This document shows positions 20,851-31,000 of a stretch of DNA of 39,853 nucleotides, one piece after another. The stretch is from positions 1-39,853 of the IMG/VR virus record IMGVR_UViG_3300045241_000086, one strand, 5' to 3'. Positions within the stretch are counted from its first letter, which is position 1. The number at the start of each line of letters is the position of its first letter. The position numbers and the translations under genes are program-made. This DNA is from a virus. The notes beneath the pieces were generated by a model. That model saw nothing but the letters and a program-made list of their open reading frames with translations, searched no databases and was not told the DNA's origin.

Positions 20851-21372
20851 TTACTTCGTCTCCTTATGCTCGTAGTAGTTCTTAAGACGGCGCGGCGCGA
20901 GTACATCGCGGTGCTCTTGGTAGTACCTACGGTTGTACTCGCGCTGTTCCTCTCGATGCTCATCACGCCATATCTCCTCGCAAGTGAGGCAGCGGCGATG
21001 TCCCCGATAGACCGCAAGGTTGTCACCGCTTAGTGGATGACCGCGCTTGCAGTGAGTCTTTAGAGCGTTCTTCGCGGCTTCTCCTTTGGTGAGTTCGAGA
21101 ACGTGTTCTCGTTGCGTCACGACCTGCAAATGGTCCGGGTTCACACAGGCCTTGTTCCCGCAGGTGTGGTGCAGAACTCTCTCTTCAGGGATAGGCCCGA
21201 CGAAGTGTTCGTAGGCGAAGCGATGCCCGTAGCCGTTCTTCGACTTGCTCCAACGAAACTGGGCATAGCCGTTAGCCATTAGCGCGGTTGTCCAGACCCA
21301 GCAACCGGTCTTCGTATCGACACGGTATTTCTTCGCGAAGCGTTGTTCTGGCGGAACCGCTGTTCTAGCCAC
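20851..21372 (-). CDS. HNH homing-type endonuclease, antisense to the head genes
   Basis: This 173-residue gene is the only confident minus-strand gene in the structural region, lying between capsid and connector. It starts at GTG 21372. The N-terminus has CWVWTTALMANGYAQFRW and GYGHRFAYEHFVGPIPE, then the HNH core VLHHTCGNKACVNPDHLQVVT, typical of the HNH_3 group of free-standing phage homing endonucleases. The C-terminus has a second Cys/His motif (HCKRGHPLSGDN, RRCLTCEE). A TAATCT -10-like hexamer lies 6 bases upstream of the start. Homing enzymes of this kind spread by cutting relatives that lack the gene at the same junction. Confidence 0.88.
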   Translation of the reverse strand: MARTAVPPEQRFAKKYRVDTKTGCWVWTTALMANGYAQFRWSKSKNGYGHRFAYEHFVGPIPEERVLHHTCGNKACVNPDHLQVVTQREHVLELTKGEAAKNALKTHCKRGHPLSGDNLAVYRGHRRCLTCEEIWRDEHREEQREYNRRYYQEHRDVLAPRRLKNYYEHKETK

Positions 21373-21403
21373 ACCACCAGATTACAGAACCGGGAGGACA
21401 GCA

Positions 21404-21853
21404 TTGGGCCACAGTTACGCGCAACTTGACTCAGGGCTGGTACTCGCGCAAGACAGCATGGAGGCGGCCGCTGTCGAGCGTGCCCTCAAACGCAAAGACC
21501 CGCACCTCGAACTCCAAGGATGGCCCTCACAAACCCATGACTGCATCATCTGGAAAGTTGTACGAGGACTTGAGACGGTCTGCGTATGGCAAACAGACCG
21601 AGGTGAGCCGCTGCCTCTTTCTTCCGGGATTCTCGACCTGGTGGACCGGTTGGACCGCAATACCCGGGCAGCCTACGTGGACGCAGACGATCTCAACGCA
21701 AGACAGAAGGAACAGGAAGCCAAAGGCTGGGACCAAGACGTAGAAACCCTGACGGAGGATTGGTCACGGAAACACGGACGCCCGATGCTCCCTCGTTCAC
21801 AGAGCCTTAGACGTTCCCGAGACAAGCGCAGGGCCAGGGGTGAGAACGTATGA
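21404..21853 (+). CDS. hypothetical virion-region protein (149 aa)
   Basis: It starts at TTG 21404 with GGGAGGA about 6 bases upstream. The N-terminal half resembles a small alpha/beta domain (LELQGWPSQTHDCIIWKVVRG, TVCVWQTDRGEPLPLSSGILDLVDRL). The C-terminal half is charged and ends with an Arg-rich tail (SLRRSRDKRRARGEN). Its stop overlaps the next ATG. Comparable small proteins follow capsid genes in actinophage podoviruses, but I cannot name the family. Confidence 0.55.
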   Translation: MGHSYAQLDSGLVLAQDSMEAAAVERALKRKDPHLELQGWPSQTHDCIIWKVVRGLETVCVWQTDRGEPLPLSSGILDLVDRLDRNTRAAYVDADDLNARQKEQEAKGWDQDVETLTEDWSRKHGRPMLPRSQSLRRSRDKRRARGENV

Positions 21854-22473
21854 CCTACGCTGAGTTGCAGGCCGAACTGATCACCGTCCCAGCCGCGAGG
21901 TTCAAGGAGACGCAGCGTGGGTCGGTGAAGCGGTGGATCAACGACCGCTACGCCGAACTATGGGGTCTTGAGGACTGGTCGTTCCGTAAAGCCTTCGCCA
22001 CCCTTCCTGTTGTTGGGGGGACGAACGTTGCGACAGCCCCCACCGATATGGCCGCACCCCTAGGGATCTGGGACAACTTCGGCAACCGGCTGATCTACAT
22101 GCCAACACGGGATTACTTCACCATCCACCTCGCCGGCACATCATCCGGTACGCCGGGCAACTTCACGATGGTCAACGACCAGATCCTTCTTGACCCAACC
22201 CCATCCGGGTCAGCGAGCTTTACGATCCACTACGACAAAGCAGTCACCCTGTTGTCAGCAGACGGTGATGTGCCCGCGTTTCCTGCCGCCTACCACTACC
22301 TTCTGGTCCACGGGGCGACGGCCACCGGGTCGGTGCAGGTCAACGATTTCACCTACCAGTTTGCTGAGCAGCGTTGGACGACGGGGATCGACTCGATGCG
22401 TAAAGACTTGTTGGCGGAACAAAGCGAGGAGACGCAGCAGTGGGGGAACTACATGGAAACATGGCGGCAGTAG
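21850..22473 (+). CDS. head-to-tail connector (P22 gp4-like adaptor)
   Basis: It starts at ATG 21850 (ATGA overlap). The pattern MTYAELQAELITVPAARFKETQRGSVKRWINDRYAELWGLEDWSF is characteristic of podoviral adaptor proteins that bind under the portal. The middle is beta-rich (PLGIWDNFGNRLIYMPTRDYF, ILLDPTPSGSASFTIHYDK), and the C-terminal helix is charged. At 207 residues it is slightly longer than P22 gp4. Three bases separate it from the tail-hub gene. Position and pattern both support the call. Confidence 0.7.
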   Translation: MTYAELQAELITVPAARFKETQRGSVKRWINDRYAELWGLEDWSFRKAFATLPVVGGTNVATAPTDMAAPLGIWDNFGNRLIYMPTRDYFTIHLAGTSSGTPGNFTMVNDQILLDPTPSGSASFTIHYDKAVTLLSADGDVPAFPAAYHYLLVHGATATGSVQVNDFTYQFAEQRWTTGIDSMRKDLLAEQSEETQQWGNYMETWRQ

Positions 22474-22476
22474 GAG

Positions 22477-24213
22477 ATGCCCGCTCCTAGCGTTACCTCA
22501 GTCCTTAAGCAGGGGCTCAAGTACTTCTACGGGGAACTCCAGTTCCGCGACTTCTCCGGCGGCCTCAACGTCCGCGACGCTGCCTCCCAGCTAGGCCAGA
22601 ACGAATCTCCCGCAGACAGCAACGTCACCCTTGATGAGCGGGGTGGGGTTGCGAAGCGGCTCGGCTATGTGAAGTACAACACTAACGCCTTCAACGGCAG
22701 TTTGGCGAACAACGGGTATTACTGGCCGACAGGTCAGAACCTGATCACCCAGTGCGGCACCGAACTGTTCAAAGACACCGCCGGCGCATCCTTTAAAACC
22801 TTCACGACGACGTCGCGCTGCGCGATGGTCGACTTCACCGGGTTGCTGTTCATCATCCACCCCATTGACGGGTTGTTCTCGTACGACGGGGCGACGGTTA
22901 CAGCACTTGTGGGTGGGCCGAAGGGGTCGTGTATCGCGAACTGGCAAGGGAAGCTGTGGGCGTCAGCGGACCCGTCGAACAAGAGCCGCGTCTACTTCTC
23001 CGACGCTGGTAACGGGGTGAAATGGTACGCAGCGCAAACCACGACAGTCGGTTCTCATACGTTGCCGACAACACCGATCACGGTTGTGTCGACAACCGGG
23101 TTTACCGCCAGCGGGAACATCAGTGTGGGTGGGCAGACGGTCGCTTACACTTCCCTGACCCCGACTACATTCGCTGGTTGTACTGGTGGTGCGGGAGTCA
23201 TAGCGACGGGGAGCCTGGTGTTTCAGGGCGCCCAGAACTTCAACGACATCCGTGAGAAAGACACCGAACCCGTCGTAGCCCTCTCAGGCGCGTCAGGGCT
23301 CGACGTAAGCGGCCGTCCCGGGCTCCTGGCGTTCAAGCAGAGAAGCACCTACCGGATCTACGACTCGACCACCGGCGCGTACCAGACCCTTGACGCACAG
23401 ATAGGCGCAGCGTCCGCGAACGCCGTCACCAACGGTTTCCAGAGGACCGTTGCGATTGGTGAGGCAGGGATTTTTTGGACGGACGGTGTGGGGCCGATGC
23501 GCCCCGCCTCTGACAAGTTGCAGCCTCTTTTCAATCCGTCCCAGATCGCGTACGACAAGCTCGATCTGTTTTGTGCGGGGTTCAAGGGCGACCGCATGTA
23601 TTTCTCACTCGCCCGCGCAGGTAGTACCGCGAACGATCTGATGCTCGAGTACCACCCGTTGCAAGGGTGGATCGTCGCGAACACCAACGCAGCGTCGTTT
23701 TACGCGACGTATGGGAAGAACGACCAGAAGCTCTACACCGGCCATCCAACAACCGTGGGACGTGTCTATGAGCAGCTGAACGGCGGCTCAGACGATGGTG
23801 CGGCGATCGTCAGTTACTGGCAGTCGCGTTGGATCGAACCCACCGCTGGACATCCCGTCAGAATCGTTCGGGCCAGGATCAACGGTCGTGGCGCTGCGAA
23901 CATCAACATGCTGCGCGACTACGAAACCAGCACGTTCGAGTCGTTGGCGTTCAACCTCGCCACTACTACAGGTGTTTTGTACGACGCCCCAGGCTCTGTT
24001 TATGACACCTCCTTGTATGCGACAGCTTCGGCGTACCAGGCAACCCAGGATTTCCCTCAGCCGGGTGTTGTGACAGCGATAGCGGTGCAGATTGCGGAAA
24101 CATCCACCAGTGTCCAAACAGGTTTGTCGATCATCGGTGGCGCGGCCCCTACCGTGGGCGCCTGGGGGATCTATGGCATCGACTTCTCCTACGTACCGTT
24201 AGGACTGAGCTAA
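22477..24213 (+). CDS. tail hub / nozzle protein (P22 gp10-like)
   Basis: This 578-residue protein starts at ATG 22477. The N-terminus FRDFSGGLNVRDAASQLGQNESPADSNVTLDERGGVAKRLGYVKYN is the standard opening of podoviral tail hub or nozzle proteins (P22 gp10 and T7 gp12 type). Repeated blade-like segments follow (LLFIIHPIDGLFSYDG, LWASADPSNKSRVYFSDAG, RSTYRIYDSTTG, RMYFSLARAGS), consistent with a beta-propeller. It would close the portal channel after packaging. It follows the connector and precedes the fibre, the expected order for a short tail. Confidence 0.8.
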   Translation: MPAPSVTSVLKQGLKYFYGELQFRDFSGGLNVRDAASQLGQNESPADSNVTLDERGGVAKRLGYVKYNTNAFNGSLANNGYYWPTGQNLITQCGTELFKDTAGASFKTFTTTSRCAMVDFTGLLFIIHPIDGLFSYDGATVTALVGGPKGSCIANWQGKLWASADPSNKSRVYFSDAGNGVKWYAAQTTTVGSHTLPTTPITVVSTTGFTASGNISVGGQTVAYTSLTPTTFAGCTGGAGVIATGSLVFQGAQNFNDIREKDTEPVVALSGASGLDVSGRPGLLAFKQRSTYRIYDSTTGAYQTLDAQIGAASANAVTNGFQRTVAIGEAGIFWTDGVGPMRPASDKLQPLFNPSQIAYDKLDLFCAGFKGDRMYFSLARAGSTANDLMLEYHPLQGWIVANTNAASFYATYGKNDQKLYTGHPTTVGRVYEQLNGGSDDGAAIVSYWQSRWIEPTAGHPVRIVRARINGRGAANINMLRDYETSTFESLAFNLATTTGVLYDAPGSVYDTSLYATASAYQATQDFPQPGVVTAIAVQIAETSTSVQTGLSIIGGAAPTVGAWGIYGIDFSYVPLGLS

Positions 24214-24971
24214 TGGGAACAATCAGCCTTACACAGCCGACAGCGGCAACAACGATCACGGCTGGGTTGCACGCCACGAACTACGGGACGATCCAAACGG
24301 TCGTGAACGGCAACCTTGAGGACATCAACATCAAAACAGCGGCTGCTATTGGTGTTGCGAAACTAGCTGCCGGTTCGGCAGGGCAGGTGCTGACGACCAC
24401 TGGCGGGGTTGCTGTGTGGGCTGCCCCCGCGTCCTCAGTGGTTCCTTACGCGACGACGCTTCCTGGGGGTCCGACTGATGGACAGGAGGCGATCCTTGTC
24501 GACTCGACCACGGCGCCGACGTACCAGTGGAGATTCCGTTGGAACAACAGTTCCGTGAACACGGACAAGTGGGAGTTAGTCGGTGGTGTCCCGGCGGTGG
24601 TTGAGATAGCGACAGCGGAAACGACGACTTCAGCCTCGTACGTTGATCTAGCGACTGCGGGGCCATCGTTCACGGTGCCCAAAGGTGGTGTCTACGAAAT
24701 ATCTTTGGGATCTGAGATATATGCGTCAGTTCTTACAGCGCTCCGGACGATCAAGATGGCCGCGAAGCTTGGTGCTGCCGCAGCAGCGGACGCGGAATCC
24801 TGCGGCATATTCCAGTTCACTGCCGCTTCCACGGAGGGCATCTCAGCGACGGTCGCCATGAGACGGACGCTCGCGGCGTCGGATGTTGTGAAGTGCCAAT
24901 ACAAGATTTCGGGTGAAACGGCCACGTTCAAGCGGCGCTGGTTGCGTGTGCAGCCCGTCCGGGTCAGTTAA
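24213..24971 (+). CDS. tail fibre / knob protein (252 aa)
   Basis: The last A of the hub stop overlaps ATG 24213. Residues 30-75 carry AAIGVAKLAAGSAGQVLTTTGGVAVWA, a linker seen in many phage fibres. Residues 80-125 give the GPTDGQEAILVDSTTAPTYQWRFRW segment, also common in fibres. The C-terminal 125 residues look like a TNF/C1q-type jelly roll (FTVPKGGVYEISLGSEIYAS, CQYKISGETATFKRRWLRVQPV). It is a likely receptor-binding fibre of the short tail, in addition to the beta-helix spike. Confidence 0.65.
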   Translation: MGTISLTQPTAATTITAGLHATNYGTIQTVVNGNLEDINIKTAAAIGVAKLAAGSAGQVLTTTGGVAVWAAPASSVVPYATTLPGGPTDGQEAILVDSTTAPTYQWRFRWNNSSVNTDKWELVGGVPAVVEIATAETTTSASYVDLATAGPSFTVPKGGVYEISLGSEIYASVLTALRTIKMAAKLGAAAAADAESCGIFQFTAASTEGISATVAMRRTLAASDVVKCQYKISGETATFKRRWLRVQPVRVS

Positions 24972-26006
24972 GTGGCGCAGAACCCGTATCTGTACGGCCC
25001 AGCGCCGAAAGTGAACCAGTACTCCGGGAACGCGAACGTGTCGCAGAACCAATTGCTGCACGCTTTGGCAACAACTACGAGTGGGGCGCCACCCACGACG
25101 ACCCAGCCGGGCACAACCCCCACATCACCAAGGTCAGGGCCTACGCTGCCGTATGACGAGTTCGGGTTGTCGCAGAACCAGCCGGCGATGCCGACAGTGG
25201 GACAGACAGGTCCGAACCAAACCGCTTCACCCCCAGCAGGGGCGCAGGTTTCGTCGAACAACAACAGTGGTCCGATCAGCTTCGAGGGCGACCCTATCTT
25301 GGCGCGGATCAGGGCGATAAACGCCCAGAACATCGCGCAGGCAGAAGCCGCTGCGTTGGCGCAGCGGAAACGGGCGGAGATCGGGTACGGCTACGACCCC
25401 AACCTCACCTATGAGGATCCAGCTACAGCCGAAGCGGCAAAACAGAACGCCTTCTCCACCCTCTACAACCTGCTGCTGAACCACACGGACAGGGCACATG
25501 GGTTGGATGAGAACCTGAACAAAGCGAACCTCTTCTACTCCGGTACCCGGGCAACAGAGGTCGGCCGTGAAGGACGCCAATACCTCGGTGAGCAGTCGCA
25601 GCAGCAAGGGGTTCTTCAGAACCTGATGGACACCATCGCGCAGGGTGTGTTGCAGACGAAGCTGGGCGCGCAGCAACAGGAAATCCAGGGCGAGTCGGAT
25701 GCCTATAACCGGGCGTTGCAGTTCGCACTCCAGTACAACACAGGTGGTGCCGGAGGCTCAGGTGGAGGTTCCGGTGGTGGTGGCGGTGGGAGTCTCGAGA
25801 ACGCCGGCCAGTTCGGCACCGTCGACCCGAACCAGCTCCAGACCGCAGCCGCGCAGTACGCCTCGGGACGTAGTTACAACGGCTCCCCGTATGTGCCCGG
25901 CCAGGTGATGCAGGAAGGAACGATCACCTACAGGAACGGCAAACCCGGCGTGATGATCAAGTACAGGACAGCCGGGGGAGACTCAACCGAATGGACACCC
26001 ATTTAG
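24972..26006 (+). CDS. candidate internal / ejection protein, Gln/Gly-rich (344 aa)
   Basis: It starts at GTG 24972 directly after the fibre stop. The N-terminus is low-complexity (Pro/Thr/Gln). Residues 115-240 are helical (ILARIRAINAQNIAQAEAAALAQRKRAE, LLNHTDRAHGLDENLNKAN). A poly-Gly linker lies near residues 255-274, and the C-terminal domain is beta-rich (EGTITYRNGKPGVMIKYRT). The same order, helical then Gly-rich, is seen in phage proteins that ride in the virion and are ejected. There is no sequence proof. Confidence 0.5.
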   Translation: MAQNPYLYGPAPKVNQYSGNANVSQNQLLHALATTTSGAPPTTTQPGTTPTSPRSGPTLPYDEFGLSQNQPAMPTVGQTGPNQTASPPAGAQVSSNNNSGPISFEGDPILARIRAINAQNIAQAEAAALAQRKRAEIGYGYDPNLTYEDPATAEAAKQNAFSTLYNLLLNHTDRAHGLDENLNKANLFYSGTRATEVGREGRQYLGEQSQQQGVLQNLMDTIAQGVLQTKLGAQQQEIQGESDAYNRALQFALQYNTGGAGGSGGGSGGGGGGSLENAGQFGTVDPNQLQTAAAQYASGRSYNGSPYVPGQVMQEGTITYRNGKPGVMIKYRTAGGDSTEWTPI

Positions 26007-26210
26007 ATGGCTAGAGATCTGAGAACGGGCACCGTGGTACATGCGCTTGCCTCTCCGAAGTTGCCGAAGAAGAAAGCTCGGTATCCCGGTGACGGCAAGT
26101 TTCCCCCGGTTCCCTATGACGGTGGAGGGAAACCTCCCAAGGTTGTCGGTAAACCTAAGAATCGTTCCTTCCAGGCTACAAACGATTTGAACTATCGACG
26201 ATATGCCTAG
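26007..26210 (+). CDS. small basic protein (67 aa)
   Basis: It starts at ATG 26007 with no gap. The product is Lys/Pro/Gly-rich (KLPKKKARYPGDGKFPPVPYDGGGKPPK), basic and probably disordered. It sits between likely ejection proteins; a DNA-binding virion component is possible. No family recognised. Confidence 0.5.
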   Translation: MARDLRTGTVVHALASPKLPKKKARYPGDGKFPPVPYDGGGKPPKVVGKPKNRSFQATNDLNYRRYA

Positions 26211-26225
26211 ACCGGAGAAGAACTG

Positions 26226-26813
26226 ATGGCCCGAAGCGACCTCCTCAGACAACTCATAGCGTCACCTCACGCTCTACCGCCACCCCAACCCAGGGCGCTT
26301 ACCGTAGCCCCGACTCCTGGACTCCAGCCTCACGCAGGGTTTGGGCCTACCAACCCGTCTCTTACGACGAATTCGCCGTTCAGCGGGGCTGTGACGGCCG
26401 GAGGGGCCATGAATATGGTCCACCCCGAAGCTGGCCCCACGTTCCAGTCGCCCACCTACGCACCCATTGGGCCTGTCTCGCCGCACCTCTCCATTCTGAG
26501 TGCCCTGGCCCCCATCCTCAGCGCCGCCCTGGCAGGTGGTACGGGCGCCACAGGCGGCGGCGGTGGTGGAGGAACTGGTCTCGGCACCACACCCGGCCCC
26601 GGGTTCCCACGGCCTATGGCAGCTGGAGTTCTCGCCTCCCCGACTTTGAGTCCTGCTCCGGGGCGTCCTGGGCCTCGTGGTGCCCCGGGTTCCAGCGGAG
26701 GGCTACAGCCCGTCTCCCCCGCGCTCTCCGCTGGCCTCCTCGCCGCTCTGGCCCAGCAGGGACAGCGGCTTGGTTCTGTCCGCCCACCGGGCGGCAACAT
26801 CATCCGAATGTAG
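26226..26813 (+). CDS. Pro/Gly/Ala-rich low-complexity protein (195 aa)
   Basis: It starts at ATG 26226 with GGAGAAG upstream. The sequence is Pro, Gly, Ala and Ser rich with a hydrophobic stretch (LSILSALAPILSAALAGG, about residues 88-106) and a poly-Gly run. It lacks a signal peptide. The hydrophobic segment could insert in a membrane, as seen with some virion ejection proteins. No family recognised. Confidence 0.5.
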   Translation: MARSDLLRQLIASPHALPPPQPRALTVAPTPGLQPHAGFGPTNPSLTTNSPFSGAVTAGGAMNMVHPEAGPTFQSPTYAPIGPVSPHLSILSALAPILSAALAGGTGATGGGGGGGTGLGTTPGPGFPRPMAAGVLASPTLSPAPGRPGPRGAPGSSGGLQPVSPALSAGLLAALAQQGQRLGSVRPPGGNIIRM

Positions 26814-26822
26814 GAGACCTCC

Positions 26823-27017
26823 ATGAGAAAGCCCATCAAAGAGCGTGGCAATTACCACCTCTACCTCTCCCTGTCCGGGCTGCCGAAGCGCCCCACGCAG
26901 GCGATCGGCATGACCGTCAAACCACCCGCAGGCCCACACCATTACTCGGATTACTCGGCGATGATCCACGACCGCCGTCCGATGCCGACTCGTGTGATTC
27001 GTCCCAAGAAGCGTTAG
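26823..27017 (+). CDS. small basic protein (64 aa)
   Basis: ATG 26823 is preceded by AGGAGA. The product is basic, with the pattern KERGNYHLYLSLSGLPKRPTQAIGMTVKPP at the N-terminus and Arg/Lys at the end (RVIRPKKR). It belongs to the same cluster of small virion-region proteins. No family recognised. Confidence 0.5.
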   Translation: MRKPIKERGNYHLYLSLSGLPKRPTQAIGMTVKPPAGPHHYSDYSAMIHDRRPMPTRVIRPKKR

Positions 27018-27026
27018 GAGCCTCTT

Positions 27027-28076
27027 ATGGCTTGGTCACCAGCCCCGAAATGGGTTCCTCCGAAACCCAAGAGAAAACGGCGGCCCCTTCCCGCACGACC
27101 TAGACCTCCCGTCCGCCAGCAGGTCGCGAATCCGTTTGCGCCCAGGTCGGATGCGGAGTTGCAGGCGCAGGCCGGTGGGTTGGTGCAAGGGCAGTTGGGG
27201 CCGATCATCGCCGCCATCCGTGCCGCCATCGAAGGCCGTTCCCAGTCCGGCCAGGCAGCGATCCAGGGGTACACGCAGCAGTTGGGGAACCTGTTCTCGC
27301 AGGCCGCACCGCAAACAGCGGCCGCGTATGGGCAGGCCCAAACCGCGCAGTCTGGGCTGAACACGGCTTTGGCGAACCGTCTCGGCAGCTTCGGGCAGGG
27401 GCAGCAGGCGGAGGTCGGGAACAAGCTCGCGTACGCGGGACCCTCTGGTGCGAACATCGCCGCGAACACCGGCACCGCCGCGCAGGGCACAACCAACGCG
27501 AACTTCGCGAAAGGCAGCGCGGGGACGGAGATGCTGAACACCCAGGGCGCAGCCGCACAAGCCGGCGCAGCCGCTCTCCCTGGTATCGCGGCGTTGACCG
27601 GGTTGCAGAACTCGAAGCAGCTACAAGCCCAGTTGAGCTCGGAACTGAACACCCAGTTGACGGGTGCTCAGACGAACGCTTCCTCGAGCATTTCGAGCAT
27701 CTACCAGCATCTGGTGGATCAGGAGTTGCAGAAGGCGATAGCGAACCAGTCCGGGCTAATCAACAAAGACAAACTGAAGGCGGACACGACCTACAAGAAC
27801 GCGACGTTGAAGTACAAGAAGCAAGTTCAGGCGCAGAACCTCCAGGTCAAGCTCGGCAACCTCGGGATCTCGCAGCAAAGGGTCAGCGAAACAGCCCGGC
27901 ATAACGGGATCTCTGAAGCACAGGCCGCGAAGAGGTTGATCCAACAGGCGCAGAACGAGAAGGACCGAAACACCAGGGCTGCGAAGCAGCGAGCGGCAGC
28001 GGAGAAACGCGCCAAGATCGCCGCCGGCAAGAAGAACAGTTTCGCTTTGATCCCGCCAAAGAGTAAGAAGAAGTAG
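27027..28076 (+). CDS. candidate ejection protein, long coiled coil (349 aa)
   Basis: It starts at ATG 27027 with AGGAG upstream. The N-terminus is a Pro/Lys/Arg-rich tract (KPKRKRRPLPARPRPPVRQ). It is followed by Ala/Gln/Gly-rich helices over residues 45-220 and a charged helix to the end (AKRLIQQAQNEKDRNTRAAKQRAAAEKRAKIA). Composition (long helical, Ala/Gln-rich) resembles internal core proteins of podoviruses that form a channel across the envelope. The gene is immediately followed by the 1135-residue protein. The assignment rests on position and composition. Confidence 0.55.
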   Translation: MAWSPAPKWVPPKPKRKRRPLPARPRPPVRQQVANPFAPRSDAELQAQAGGLVQGQLGPIIAAIRAAIEGRSQSGQAAIQGYTQQLGNLFSQAAPQTAAAYGQAQTAQSGLNTALANRLGSFGQGQQAEVGNKLAYAGPSGANIAANTGTAAQGTTNANFAKGSAGTEMLNTQGAAAQAGAAALPGIAALTGLQNSKQLQAQLSSELNTQLTGAQTNASSSISSIYQHLVDQELQKAIANQSGLINKDKLKADTTYKNATLKYKKQVQAQNLQVKLGNLGISQQRVSETARHNGISEAQAAKRLIQQAQNEKDRNTRAAKQRAAAEKRAKIAAGKKNSFALIPPKSKKK

Positions 28077-31000
28077 ATGCGGGACATCCGCGCTGGCACC
28101 GCTGGGCCGAAAGCGAAACCACCCAGGCCACATCACGTCAGGGCGTTGCGGTTGGCTGACGCACGGGCAAAACGCGAGAAGAAGATCGCCGCCACCACGG
28201 CTGCGAAACCGAAGCCACCGGACACGCTGCAGAACCGGTTGAAGAGTCTCCAGGCTGGCCAGACACGAACGATCAACAGGCTCTCTGCTGGGATCGGGAC
28301 GGACAAACACGGGTTTGGGGAACGGTTCGTCGGTGATCTGCTCGAGGCTGGGGTGTTCGCGATTCCGAGTGCTGCGTTGGCTGCACGTCACCCGATTCGT
28401 GCGGCGAAGCAGATCAAGAAACAGTACGGCTACACCTACGGGCCAGCAACGCATGGCGATTTCGGCACGACGGCGCATAGGCTCTCGCAGCATCCCGGTT
28501 ACGCTGCCCTGGACGCCTCAGCAGCCATTAGCGTAGGAGCAGGGGTGGGATCACGGGTCGCTGCCGCCGGCCGCGCCGCCCACGCTGGGGAGAACGCTGT
28601 CACCCGCTCCGCAGTAAAGGGCGGCGGGCTAATTCACAAGCCAGCACCGGGCACGGCGAAGCTGACAGCGGGCCAGGCGACCGTTGAGAAACCCCTGTCA
28701 AGGAACGCCGCCCGAGCCGTCGTCCAGAAGGCTAGATACGCGAAGAAGCAACAGCGCCTGAACGTCGCCAAAGGTGTTTACAAGGAGAAGGCTGCTACTT
28801 CTCCGGGAAGGCTGCTGGAACGGCATGGCTCCGAAGCCGAGTTCGGGAAGAGACTCGCTGTGCAACGTCGGTTGGAGCAGGCAGGGCCGAACGCTAAGGG
28901 AGACCTTGAGCACATGCGCCGCGCTGTCCGCCAGTTGCCGCGCAAGAACCGTCGTGGCACCCATGCTGCGATGCGGGTTGTGGCGATCGAGGGCGACAAA
29001 GCGTTCAAGAACCCAGCAGCAGTGATCGACCGGCAGATCGCCATGCACGAGAAGTGGATCGCGGAGGGCGGCGACAAGGTTTCACACCAGGGCGCAATCC
29101 GCGACCTGAAACTTGCTCTGCCGGTGCTGGAGAAGCAGTCGCCCGCGTTCCTGAAAGCCGTCACCGCTGTCAGGGATGTGGCGCAGCACGGTGAGTCCGA
29201 ATCAGTGGCTCGAGGGTTCCTGACCCAGGCTGGAGCTGACAAACGACGGTTGGCTATCGCGAGGGACTACGGGCATTACGGCGATAAGAAGAGTTTTGAG
29301 GTTAATACCTCAGAACTCAAGAAGGTACAGGCCCGGGCGACCAAAGAACTCGCGGGACTCAAAGATCCGAAGGATTATGGCGAGTTGGGCCGCAGGGAAT
29401 ATTTACAGAAGATCGCCAGTGATCCGCAGGCCGCGAAGTTTTACCTTCAAGATGTTGCTCGCAGGGCTGCTGGTCCAAACGTCGATAAGCCCCCTGAAGG
29501 ATCGTTCTACTTCCACGCCGGACAAACCCGAGACGTGCGTATGCCCGGCCGCGTCTGGAACCAACGCCCCGGCAAACTCGGTGTAGGACCTGCGAAACCC
29601 GGTCAGTACGACCCTGGGTTGACGCACCAGTACACCGGGTCAGGACTGAAACGCGGCTACGTCCCGTTGGACATTCCGAAAGCGGTTGAGCAGTCGTTCA
29701 GCCGCCGGATCGTTCTGCATTCCCGTCATGACGTGTACGACACGTTGAAGAAAGCTTCGACAGCAACTCGGGAGTCTCGCTACCAGATTCCGCTGCGTAC
29801 TGGCAAGAACATCAGCGACGAGTTGCGGAAGTACATGGCGACGGTCGAGGATCACATCCACGCGTCCCCGGATGAGGTCCAGAAGCTGACGCACGACATG
29901 GCGGAACATTTGAAGCAGCAGTTGGAGGCCGCTGAGCATCACCAGGCCCCGTTGGGCGCGAACATCAAGGGTGTCCGTTGGGTAGACGAACGGTTCCTGA
30001 AAGACCTCGGGGAAACGTCGATGCGCGGAACGGTGGAAAAGATCGCGGATGCGGTCAACAACCCCATCCGGTTCGGCACCCTCTACGTGCGGCCCGCTTA
30101 CATGCTCAACCTCCTCGGTAACGCAGCGATGGTCGCGCCAGAGGGACCTGCTGGGGTGTCTTCGATGTGGCACGCCGTCCGCTCCGAACACGAATACGGC
30201 ACACGGCTCACCGCCTACCTCGACTCGAGCATGGGATCAGGCCGAGCCTTAGGCCAGTCAGTCAATACCGGGTTCCTACACAAAGGCCCGCAAGCGCTCG
30301 CGCAGGGCTGGAACGCTGTCACTGACCTCCACATCCGACGTGGAACGATGGTGTTGGAGGCGAAGCGGGCAGGCTTCAAAGGAAAAGAGGGATTGCAGAA
30401 GTTGTATGCCCCCGGTAACGAGGCCAAGTTGCGGGAGGTTACGGAGCGAGCTCGCAGCATCATCGGTGACTACGAGAACCTGTCGGCTGCGGAGAAGAAC
30501 ACGATCCGCCGGATCATCTACTTCTACCCCTGGACGAAAGTCGCGGTCAACTGGACCGGACACATGCTCGGAGAGCATCCGGTTGAGTCAGCGCTGTTGG
30601 CTGCGAACGGGCGGGTTGAGGCGAAGCATGTTGCGAAGGTGTTGGGGTTGCTGCCGGCGTGGGCGAAACAGTCTGGGTTGCTCCCCGTTGGGAAGGCGCA
30701 TGGTGTTCCCGGTTCCCAGTTGATCAACACGATCAACCCGTCCTCGATCAACACCCCGGCATCTGTTACTCAGACCGGTTCGGCGCTCGCGAACACAGGG
30801 CGTGCGCTCGTCGGTATCAAGCAGCATCCTGGGGCTGGACTCTCCGACCTCGTAACGCCTGCTTTGCAGGCTGTGCTGAGCGCTGGCGGCCAGGCGGGAG
30901 ACACGTCAAGGCGCACAGGAATCCTTGGTGCGGCAGAAGCGACTCCGATCCCCTCCGCGCTTCGCCGCGCCGGGGTCTACGGCAAACCCTCCAAGACCTA

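Noticed and set aside
27756-28493. 245-codon open frame on the minus strand
   Set aside because: It spans the junction of two coupled forward genes and has no motif; a shadow frame.
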